Part shown: positions 55,218 to 64,000 of the stretch, one piece after another | Numbering within the stretch: the stretch's first letter is position 1 | How the letters are laid out: every line of letters begins with the position of its first letter | Origin: Paramyrothecium sp. XJ0827 | Taxonomy: Eukaryota; Ascomycota; Sordariomycetes; Hypocreales; Stachybotryaceae | Reading direction: 5' to 3' | DNA: 64,000 nt | Assembly: GCA_020881915.1 (NCBI GenBank) | Contig: JAJFPB010000008.1 | Coordinates: forward strand, 2,046,001 to 2,110,000 | The notes under the pieces: generated by a model | The model's database searches: none | Told to the model about the DNA's origin: nothing | What the model saw: the letters and a program-made list of their open reading frames with translations, nothing else | Position numbers and translations under genes: made by a program

Positions 55218-58200
55218 TCAAACAAGATGGTCTGTCTTTGGGCCGTAGTATTGTGTAAAGTCATGATGCAGCCCTTGGTCAGCCTGGGCCAGCTTGGCTG
55301 CCAATTCTGGATTGCTTCTACTTTCATTGAACATTCGCAAAACAGGGTCCTTCTCCAAAGCTTCATCAGGATCCGTTTGAGTGAACCGCCGCATATTTGC
55401 TGTGGAGATGGGGTCCGTAAAGTTGCGGTAGATTTGACTCCGAATGTCACTGTAGCGGTCCAGAATAGACTCATCTGCGACGCCATCTGCTATGCCGCGT
55501 AAGCAGTCGTAGAGGCCAGCGACATCCAGGATGCCTCCAGTCAGCCCCAAGCCGCCAAAAGGATTGCACACTTGTAAAGAATATCAGCATTTCCATGCGT
55601 CGACCACTCTCTTGGGTCAGTGAAGTAAATAGTGCAAAATACGGTATACGATATTTTTTCAACGCCACACTGCACTGGATTGTTTAGGAATTCGGTGCAC
55701 TGCACGGCATACGGTATTCCACTATATTTAAGCAATATCGTATCGTAATATCATATCGCACATATCGCGTGCGAAGAGCCGCATGGCCTAAGCATAAAAC
55801 TAACCACATTGAGTAAGGTTGAGGCTCAAGATAGTCTCACGGACCCTAACAAGATGAAGCCATTCACAGTCAACATATAAGATTATACTATTGCCAGATA
55901 ACGAGAACGCTCAGGAAAACGTTTTCCTAGACCTCGCTCGCGTATGTTAAGGGTTTACTTAAGCTACATAATTGACTAATTTAACGTCACTCCTATTGCT
56001 TAAGCGTGAGAATGAAGTAGGTAGATCTAGAGGTCAAAAGAAAACTCCACAGATTCGAGCATTATGAGTTTGAATTGTTTGCATACTATCTATTGCTCGT
56101 AATATCAGGTATAATGTTAGAAGACCCCTGCTGTTCCTCTTCTCCAATGATAGCTGTATCCAAGACAAGCTCAACGTCGTCAACCCAAGCCAATTTGTGA
56201 GTCTTCGACCAGGACTTTATGCACTCAATTGCCTCAATTATATCAATCCCTAACCTGTTCCTGCGATCTTGGAGGGTGATTTTTGTATCAGAGAAGAGAC
56301 GTTCTGGCTCAGCAGACATCGCATGAATTGACAAAAGATCGAGCGCCATTTTGGAAAGGTTTGGATAGAGCGTTTGTTGTGTATCCTCAAGCCACCACCT
56401 TCGTACATCCTTGACTTTGATTCTTGGGGCTGATATATAGTTCTGATACTCGTCAAATAGGGTAGGAAGCTCGGGATCCTCATGTTCGTCTTCCCATGCA
56501 AGAAACGAGTTCTTCACTAGTGGCTTTTCAACCAAGGACTGGGCCGACGACTCCGCTGACTTGGCGACTGGTGCGTAACGAGACTTCCAGAGATCTTCTA
56601 CGGCAGACTTATTGCTCTCAATCCACTCAGGATGTTCCTCCCAGGCGGTGTCAAAGTAGTGCCACTTTCGATGAGGGCTGAGGACAATAGCTGCAACATA
56701 AGCAGGTGACCGCTCTGTAAGAGTGTAATATGCGTCGAGTTTCGCCCATCCAGCATCAATACAAGGCGTCATAAAAGCGTCATCTGCGTACTCGATTCGT
56801 GCAGCCTCAAATTTGCTAAGCAGGAAGTCCATTATGGGTAGCGTTCGATCGATTGTATGCGCGTGACCTTCTGCAGCCTTGGTGGCATCGGTGAATGACT
56901 TGAGGAAGTTGCAAATTTTTTCAGTTCAGCCCAGTCTTGTTCGGAAACTAGAAACTATTAGTGTTGTCCTCTCAATTGGATATATAGCATACGCGAATCA
57001 AGCTTAAGGTCCTTCTCCTTTGAGCAATAGTAATCAATTTGATCTGCGAGCTCAATGGCTCTCTCAATCATGTAGTACTTTGAGTTCCATCTTGTATCGT
57101 TGTCACGAAGAAGACCCTTTTTCTCACTGATCTCTTTAAACCTCTGTATCCGTTGTGGACTACATCGGATAAAGACAACGATGTTGTGGAGCTTGCCAAG
57201 AGGACCAGCCTTCCTCCACTTCAATATATCAGCGTCTGAAGGCTTGATATATTCGCTCGTAGTGTCCTTTTTAACCTGGTTTTTCGTAGGGGCTTCGTCG
57301 GGTGCGGTTTTTGGGAACATAAACGCATGAGCCGCTAGATTGATGGTATGACCGTTACAACGAAGGCGGTGATGTTTCGCGTCGTATATGATATTGTGCC
57401 TCTCGTTCAACACTATCAATCATTAGTATTATTCTCTCAATAAATTGATAGAGGCATGCATTTCTGTAGAGAATTCATCAACGTATCATTCGAGTCTGCA
57501 TTGTCTGAAACAAAGTATCCAATCTGGGTGACAATTCCGTAGTCCTCGACGACATTCATCACAATATGGGCCTGATTCTCTCCTGAATGCTTGCCGTGTA
57601 CCTCTCGTAAAGCGACACAATATGAAACCAGCTCGCCGTTGCTATCAATGAAGTGTGCAACAGTACCAAGGATACCAAGCTTATTTGGAGAGGACCATAT
57701 ATCGACGGTGAAGTGTATTCTCGAGATAGCTGATTGGAGAACTTGTCGTATACGTCGCTTTTGCGTCTCAAACGTTCGCATCACCCACTCGCGAATCGTT
57801 TGATGTGATGTAGGTAAAATCGAGAGGACTCCAGGATTGAGGAATTTGAGCAAGCTAAAAGGGCATAAGATTAGTATATGAACCATTAATATTAAGTGTA
57901 TTAGAGCACTTACGCTCGAAAGCTTTCTCTTGTTGCTATACAAAGTGCAATCCCGCAGTCTGCAATCCACTCTACATACAGTTGCTCAAACTTATCAGCG
58001 TCAAGATCTGTCGTTTCGTCATCGTGTCGACGGCGTTTGAGGGGATTCGTGTTCTGAGACATCCGTGAGAAGGCTTCCACAAGGTGATTCCTTGTCTTAG
58101 CAGCCCTTTCTTCATTAGGCGTTAATATATCGAGAGTAGTGTGAGATTTAAGGTGCTTGTAGATGTGTGCCGTGCCTCCATTTTCGAGATATTCGGCAGG

Positions 58201-59986
58201 CTTCCCTTTACAGTACTTGCAACGCCATATAATCTGACCTTCCGTATTACGGACGATCTGATTCCTTCCGAAGGGCGTATGATCCCATATCTTCGACGTA
58301 CGCTTCTTCTTCTTAAATTGAGAGGTTAACAACGGCGAAATAGATGTCTCTCCGACATCAGAATCTCCGTTGTCGCTGATAACCGACGAATCAGGGGCTA
58401 GGGAAGTCTGGGATGATGTAGCCGTGAAGGAAGCGCTAATGCCTGAGCGCTGAGAAGCCATTATTTAGTAGGATAAGACTTGTTGAGGAAGTAGGGAAAA
58501 GTTCAGGAGCTGACACGCTTCATGTCAGGGGCATAGGCCTTATTCGTCCAGAAGCATGCTTGGAAACCAACAAATTGATTGCATTGAAGAAAAGAAGAAC
58601 TGAAAGCTCTCGGAGAGCTGGCGAGCTTGTTACATACTCACTCAAACACTCAGGAGTTTGTGACGAGGCCTTTATTTGGTGGCGTTATTAGTATCGGCAT
58701 CAACCGAGTGCAGATCAACCAGGTTACACTTCGTTAGTAAAAAGTCCTGTAAATTGGGATCTTCATAATGCTTCATATATGGGGAGAATCCTCGTACTAC
58801 TCGTATTACATAGTACTTGCACTATATTTGATATCATATTTATACGATATTTGAACGACCATGCACTGTATTGCACGGTTTCCGGTGTTGCTTGCACTGC
58901 ACGGTATAAAAATACCGTGCAGGCAATACGATATTGAATATGATATTGTCTTATTTACGGCCACACTATTTACTTCACTGTCTTGGGTTAACTCACAGTG
59001 TGCGGCATCGCCGGCAAGTAAAACATTTCCTACGCGGAGAGATTCCGCCAGGCGTTGATGGACTTTGTAAGGGCTGAAATTGACGCAATTCCACTGATCG
59101 GCCTTTGGCGTGCCAGGGAGCATTTTCTCGAATTTCCAAGCTTGCCGCTCAAGGTACTGCTCCTTGGTCAAACCAGGAATTTCGCCATATGTGATCCTCC
59201 AAAGTCCGTCATTGGATATCTTTGCGGCCATGTACCTGAAAGTGCAAATAAGTAAGAGGAAGATCCAGGAAAAAGAATTTAGTAGCGCTCACCAATGTTC
59301 GCGGCTGATGATAAAATTGCTGTCTCTATACCCAAATTTGTCAAAGGGGTAATAGGTCTGCAAGAAAACTGTAAATACCGCAAGAAGACGATGTGTAGAA
59401 ACATTATACTCACATTTGTTGCTATTATCTGTTCTTCCCAAGTCCAACCGGGGAAGTTCATGTCTCCAAATAAAGACCTCCTCACTTGACTGTTTGCACC
59501 GTCGCAACCGATGATATACGAAGCCGTCAGCGTTTTTGTTCCGGTCTCCGTCTCCACTTCTACAGTTGCTTCACCGTCGCCTTGGGTAATATTCTTGACT
59601 TTATGTTTCCACAGAACGCTCGCCTTTGGCTGTTGCTTCAAGTGGTCGTAGAGGATAACGCCTAGCTTGTTCAGAGGCAAGCAAACCATAGGGTATCTGA
59701 GACCGACCTCAGGGGCTGGAAGTTCAATTTCGGCGATTACAGTCCCGTCAGGCTTTCTCCATGAGGCTCCATGTGGAAGAAATCCCTGCGTCATGACGTC
59801 GGGTAGAACGCCAGCCCGGTCCAGCTCTGCTACAGCGATAGGACCATAATGAGTTGCCCTGGGAGACTCATCAAGCTTGTCTCCAGCATCAAGCAATTGG
59901 ACGTCCAGTCCTGCTTTGCTGAGAAACAAACTCAATAAAAGACCGCATGGCCCAGCACCAACGATAATAGCGAACGGGTTTGTCAT
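55218..59986 (-). CDS. FAD-dependent aromatic monooxygenase, intron carries a transposon
   Basis: Exons 59986-59414, 59357-59293, 59235-58997 and 55570-55218 give 409 aa. The N-terminal FAD site is GAGPCG (10-15); a GCDGANSQVRRS motif and the GD motif (LLAGDAAH, 285-292) follow, then LCNPFGGLGLTGG, all typical of single-component flavin hydroxylases of phenols and aromatic acids. The last intron originally had 55 bp (GTGAGT...CAAG with a GCTGAT branch-like site) and now contains a 3363-bp hAT element. Donor (58996) and acceptor (55571) are intact, so function depends on splicing a 3426-bp intron. An in-frame ATG at 60133 is a less likely start. Divergent from the O-demethylase-like gene. The inferred role is oxidative decarboxylation of a hydroxybenzoate, for example protocatechuate to hydroxyquinol. 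Confidence 0.85.
55618..55634. repeat. hAT left terminal inverted repeat
   Basis: CAGTGAAGTAAATAGTG, preceded directly by the target duplication TCTTGGGT. Confidence 0.95.
56086..58461 (-). pseudogene. hAT transposase, likely frameshifted
   Basis: Exons by my reading are 58461-57914, 57854-57460, 57412-56993 and 56947-56086, about 740 aa. The N-terminus has a BED-type zinc finger (WRCKYCKGK...HIYKHLKSH). The RNase H-like core shows FTVDIWSSPN, VSDNADSND and DNDTRWNSKYYM. The C-terminal hATC dimerisation block is SAEPERLFSDTKITLQDRRN. Two defects or oddities occur. The second intron (57413-57459) has a GC donor. In exon 4 the frame shifts at a run of six A (plus-strand T 56916-56921), between DWAEL and CNFLKSFTDATKAAEGHAH. 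If real, the frameshift inactivates this copy; it could equally be a homopolymer error. Confidence 0.8.
58897..58922. repeat. Subterminal palindrome in the hAT element
   Basis: CTGCACGGTAT and its exact complement ATACCGTGCAG flank a 4-base AAAA loop, about 60 bases inside the right end. Similar GCACGG/CGGTAT words recur in the left subterminal region (about 55640-55735). Such repeats commonly serve as transposase binding sites. Confidence 0.7.
58964..58980. repeat. hAT right terminal inverted repeat
   Basis: Exact reverse complement of the left end over 17 bases, followed directly by the second TCTTGGGT. Confidence 0.95.
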
Positions 59987-60598
59987 TACTGCACGCTGAA
60001 AAGGATGAAGGTAGAGATTAGTCTCCAAAGGTAATCGTAGAAACCGACTGCCACAAACTGCTAGGAGCCTATGGGACTGATCTATAACTTGTAAGGCTTC
60101 ATCGATGCAAACTCCGTTACAAGAGCAGGTCATCCCTCTTCATTCACTAGTGCGCAGGCTTAGCAATGCTTGGCACTGCACACACAAAAGGGCAAGTGGA
60201 GGTGGCATCTTGCCTGTATGGTCTCGGGATTGATCGCCACAATACCCCACAACATCCCACATTACCCGATTGGGACATCAAACACATGCCAGTAACGTTG
60301 CTTGTTTAGGGGCTTGCAGGAACTGTGAACGCTCACTATGCATCGCCCCGTCCGTTAACTACTCATCGCTTTTGTTAGAAAGTGAGAGGGAAGTTGGAGT
60401 CCAGGGAGGCTCTTAGGGCGTTGAGACTGTGTAAGTGGGGTGGTACACATCATGTGCGAGAACATTGGGGAAGAGTCCATAAGTCCAAGCAGGTTTAAGC
60501 TGCGTGATGGACTATAAGATAGTTGTTACGTAGTGTAAAATAACCACAGCGGACAACAACGACCATACAGTCTCTTGAATATTATACCATAACCACAG
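59987..60598. promoter_or_regulatory. Divergent promoter of monooxygenase and O-demethylase-like genes
   Basis: 612 bp between the two ATGs. It contains TCCGTTA twice (60113-60119 and 60351-60357), close to the TCCGGTTA in the other divergent promoter of the cluster (45841-45848). A shared regulator is inferred, not shown. Confidence 0.4.
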
Positions 60599-62142
60599 AT
60601 GTCTTCAACCAACGACACGCTTCCTCGCCAACTCGCTACAACACGATGGTGGGATGATGGAGAAAGTGCACACATTGTGTCGCTAGCACCAGCTGTGCCA
60701 GTCAATCCTGCCATTCATACGTGGTCTCGTTTCGGCCCAACCTTCGAGGCCTTTGAGTACACGGGCTGGATCGACGAGAGCGTTTCGTGGAAGACTGACT
60801 GCTACATCGGCGACTGGTCACCGCTCCTCAAGATCCGAGTCAAAGGCCCTGAAGCTCAGGCCTTCTTTGAGTTCCTATCGACCAACCGGTGGCCGAACTT
60901 CCGGCCATGGCAGGCCAAGCATGCCATTTTCTGTCAGGACAATGGCTGTGTGGTGGGCGAGGGTCTTGTGCTGATGTTGGCGAAGGACGACTTCGTTTTC
61001 ACGAGCGGTCCAGGAACTGTTTGGGCCGTGTATCAATTCCAGGCAGGCAGACGAAAGTTTAATGCCACGCTGGAGTGGGTCACCGACGATTGGTTCCTCC
61101 TTCAGGTCCAAGGTCCTCGAAGCGTGGAACTTCTGGACGATCTAACGGAGGGCGTCCGAGACATCGCCTTCATGCATTACAAGGAGCTGACCATTGACGG
61201 GGCCAAGTTCCTGTGCCTCCGGCAAGGCGTATCAGGCGAACTGGGTTTCGAGCTTTGGGGTCCAGCCAAGGACGCTAAGAAGATTTACGGTTCTATTGTT
61301 GATGCCGGAAAGAAGCACAACATTCGCCAGCTGGGCGCCAGAACGAAAATGGTTAACCATGTAAGTCATCATCCATTTGTCTTTACTCTACTGAGTGAAA
61401 GAATGCTCTGCAAGGCTCACATGCTGTATGGTCAGATTGAAGCAGGGTTTGCGACCCCGAGTGTAGACTTCGTTCCCGCTGTTCAGGCTCCCGCAGACAA
61501 CCCAGAACTACTCGCTTTTCGTGAGTATTCTCGAAGCATCGGCTTTGATTTGGATCTGTTAGTTTCGCAATCTGGCGGTAGTCACGGTTCCGATCCTACT
61601 TTGTACCATTTCACACCATTTGACCTGAACTGGGGATGGCTCGTCAACCTCAACCATGATTTCATTGGACGTGACGCTCTTGCCAAGCTCAAAGCCAACC
61701 CTCCGCGTAAGCTGGTGACGCTGGTGTGGAACAAGGACGATGTCACCGACGTGTTCGCGTCGCTGTTTCGCCCAGAGCCGTATGAGTTCATGGAGTTGCC
61801 AAGGGACCTGCTCGGTAAGGTCATTGGCAGTACAGTGCTGGTAGGCGATGAGATGATCGGGTGCGCTGTGTCTCGTTGCTATAGCTACTGGTTCAAAGAG
61901 ATGCTGTCGTTCGGAATTATCTCTACGGCATATGCGACTCCTGGAACGGCCGTGGAGATAAAATGGGGTTCAAAGGGATATGCCACAAAGATCATCAGGG
62001 CAGTAAGTTATTCCGTCATAACCCCTTGGCCTTCATAACACTACCGGTCTGTCTAACAACTGCCATCCAGACTGTCCAGGCTGCTCCCTACAAGGAGGAC
62101 AAGCGGCGCCACTCCATTAATAAAGAGACGGCACCGGCCTAG
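60599..62142 (+). CDS. LigM/DesA-like folate-dependent aromatic O-demethylase (GcvT fold)
   Basis: Three exons, 60599-61360, 61436-62002 and 62071-62142, 466 aa, close to the size of bacterial LigM. The protein belongs to the GcvT-like aminomethyltransferase superfamily: an N-terminal folate-binding domain (SPLLKIRVKGPEAQAFFEFL; FLLQVQGPRSVELLDDL; VSGELGFELWGP) and a C-terminal barrel (FIGRDALAKL; GTAVEIKWGSKG). It lacks the glycine-cleavage context; the closest pattern I know is bacterial vanillate/3-O-methylgallate or syringate O-demethylase, which moves a methyl group from a methoxy-aromatic acid to tetrahydrofolate. Intron 1 (75 bp) is in frame and stop-free, so a retained form of 491 aa is possible. 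It is head-to-head with the FAD monooxygenase. The substrate is inferred from the pathway context. Confidence 0.8.
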
Positions 62143-62408
62143 GCGCAGCCTAGGCTCAGCCTTAGCAGTGGTCGAAACACTTGAAGATCAGCCTACTTAC
62201 CCCGCATTATCGGGTATTAAATAGAGCCCGTATGCCGTGTATCCACATTACAAATTGTAACGGGTCTTGACGGAATGTTCCATGACCTCCCAATACTCCG
62301 CATACCTTCGTCATTGCTGCCCTATCTTGGTTGACCTGTACAACCATACTGCTGCCCCTATTCTCTAATCCATGCTAAAAGCTTTAAACTGCCTGCTTAA
62401 GACCAACC

Positions 62409-64000
62409 ATGCCTTTTCCCGCGGCACCCGGAATGTCCGTCATTTCCTTCCAAAAGCCAGCCAAAACAGTCCACAAGTGCCGCGTGTGCTTCAAGTCATT
62501 TAAGAGAAGCGAGCACCGGACCCGTCACGAGCGAAGCCGTACATCGCCAATGCCATTGCTTATTTTGACCTAAGCTAATTGTTGATTTAGATACGCTGGA
62601 GAAACCGTATGCTTGCCGTATTTGTGGTCGTCAGTATGCGAGAAGGTGTGTTGTGTCCGTCCAAGCACTAGAATATCACCCAACAGGACTGATTTTTGGT
62701 ATCAGCGACCTGCTCACTCGGCATGAGAGGACGGTCCACACGGATTATCCGCGCTTTGGGCAACCGAAAGATCCAAATGGTGTATCGTCTATCTCCAATG
62801 AAGGACTTACGAACATGTCGTTCCAAGCATCAGAGCCTAGGCCCGCCGTTCCACCCGATCAAACCCCTGCTTTGGGGGTATCCCCTCCAACACCGCCATC
62901 TGAAGTGACGACCCATAGCTATGAAGTACTTTCGGACTCCATGGACACAGTGGCCTCGTTTGACTTTCTCCGGGACTTACCGTCAGACTTCCACATTGCT
63001 GACCGAGATGAAATATCGCTCAGTTTCTTTGATCCATTTCTTGACAAAATGTTCAATCACTTTGCCTTTCCAGTTCTCGAGACACCAGTCGACGGCGCCG
63101 GCGCGCTCGGATTGTCATCAGACGATGCGCCATGCGAACCTGGAAGCTTAAGTAGCTGCTATCTCACCAAAAATGTAGCGCTGGCAATGGCCAACGGGTC
63201 TTCCGAGTTGCCAGAGGTACATACTGCTTGTTCAGAAGTAAGGGAGGAAAGTCATAATGGCCCTCTGCAAATAATGCGGCCTACAAAAGGCTGTAGATAT
63301 AGAGTTATCTTCACCGAAGAGATGAGGATGGCTGTGGCCGCAGATTTGTCATCCCGCCTTGCTCCTGATCAACTGGGGTCTTTTCAATTGCCCGAAACCA
63401 GCTCCTTGCAGAAATATCTGGACAGCTATATCGATGCCTTCCATATCCATTTTCCCTTCTTACATCTTCAAACTCTTGACCTCAGCGCGGCTCCAAGCCC
63501 ATTGCTGCTAAGCATTTGCGCCATAGGAGCACTTCATCGACTTGAAAGAAAGCTTGCTGTTTCTTTCTACCTGACAGCTGAACGACTTCTGTCTATGAAT
63601 GACTTCAATAACTTGGAAGCTAGCCCAGCATTGCTGCAGGATTGGGCAAGGCCTCACGATTCACCGTCGTCGAGGCCAACACCCCTCCCTCTCGCCCAAG
63701 CACGCTTGATTCTAGTTTTCTTTTCTGCATTCAGTGGCCAGCCACAGTTGATACGAAACGCCCTGATTGCCTGTGGCCATCTTTCTGCTGTGCGTCGCCT
63801 GTCCCTTTGAGATGCAAATGCTTATTCTGTGTCAGGATTTCCGCTTGGCTATGTCATCCATAAAACCCGGGTCAACAACTTCGCATCTTCTGTCATGGAG
63901 CTCTTGGGTAGAGCACGAGTCATTGAAGCGGTATATTAGGTGTCAAAGTCGTACGTCGTTCGTTGGCTGACATTTCCTTGAGGTTAATGTGCTGCTCTAT
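62409..64000 (+). CDS. C2H2 zinc-finger / fungal_trans regulator, partial at window edge
   Basis: Exons 62409-62538, 62591-62645, 62706-63789 and 63836-63930, then a donor (GTATAT) whose acceptor lies beyond the window. Two C2H2 fingers are rebuilt across introns: HKCRVCFKSFKRSEHRTRH closing with a split-codon His, a linker HTLEKPY, then ACRICGRQYARSDLLTRHER. A Ser/Pro-rich stretch and a fungal_trans-type domain follow (LQKYLDSYIDAFHIHFPFLH; LLLSICAIGALH), the architecture of C2H2-fungal_trans regulators. The domain continues as SWSSWVEHESLKR where the last exon ends. It starts 267 bases after the O-demethylase-like gene stop, same strand, so it may belong to the aromatic cluster. Confidence 0.8.

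Larger units (their letters stand above)
55618..58980 (-). mobile_element. hAT-superfamily DNA transposon, 3363 bp
   Basis: Bounded by exact 17-bp terminal inverted repeats (CAGTGAAGTAAATAGTG at 55618-55634 and its complement at 58964-58980) and flanked by an exact 8-bp target duplication TCTTGGGT (55610-55617 and 58981-58988). An 8-bp duplication and CAGTG-type ends define hAT elements. One transposase gene lies inside on the minus strand, the same strand as the host monooxygenase. Subterminal regions carry repeated GCAC/CGGTAT motifs and a palindrome, probable transposase binding sites. Exact ends and duplication imply a fairly recent insertion. Confidence 0.95.

Noticed and set aside
56250..58329. 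Plus-strand and alternative minus-strand short frames inside the hAT element
   Set aside because: They overlap the transposase in other frames, have no domain content, and are explained as shadows.
55560..59000. Reading the monooxygenase as two separate truncated genes
   Set aside because: The perfect 8-bp duplication and intact splice sites show one gene with an element in its intron. The two halves join in frame at the GDAAH motif.
1..64000. CRISPR arrays, bacterial operons, rRNA
   Set aside because: No regularly spaced repeats and no rRNA-like stretch were seen; intron-containing genes show the window is eukaryotic.

Overview
The window is nuclear DNA of a filamentous ascomycete (Pezizomycotina). 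The evidence is short GT-AG introns of about 45-75 bp, Zn2Cys6 and C2H2 'fungal_trans' regulators, a HET-domain protein, a DUF3176 membrane protein, a PNPLA-NACHT-ankyrin receptor, a PDR-type ABC transporter and a hAT transposon. I cannot place the genus. Gene models below were assembled by hand from reading frames, GT/AG sites and domain continuity. Exon totals divide by three unless noted.

Left part (0-6 kb): a four-exon PDR/ABC-G efflux pump of about 1531 aa, followed by about 3.6 kb with no gene I can support.

9.4-23.1 kb: five genes all on the minus strand. They are an RBR-type E3 ligase (with a 14-nt micro-exon carrying the catalytic Cys), a CorA-like transporter, a HET-domain protein, a DUF3176 membrane protein (with a 53-bp relic copy beside the HET gene) and a patatin-NACHT-ankyrin NLR-like protein. 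This looks like a non-self recognition neighbourhood.

23.9-29.2 kb: three secreted or surface genes, namely a GPI-anchored Cys-rich protein, a pepsin-family aspartic protease and a Cys-rich single-pass membrane protein. 32-41 kb: an unassigned protein, an F-box/ankyrin protein with recent internal duplications, a secreted minimal kinase-like protein, a frameshifted relic and a protein with two Cys/His modules.

42.7-64 kb: the main interest. Two divergent gene pairs together cover a whole aromatic route. Pair one is hydroxyquinol 1,2-dioxygenase and maleylacetate reductase. Pair two is an FAD aromatic monooxygenase and a LigM-like folate-dependent aromatic O-demethylase. Three regulators (two Zn2Cys6, one C2H2) lie among or beside them. 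The inferred route is methoxylated aromatic acid, to catecholic acid, to hydroxyquinol, to maleylacetate, to 3-oxoadipate. A 3363-bp hAT element with 17-bp terminal inverted repeats and an exact 8-bp target duplication sits inside a 55-bp intron of the monooxygenase, leaving both splice sites intact. Also here are a secreted 8-Cys effector-like peptide, a small secreted protein and a reading frame with one in-frame stop.
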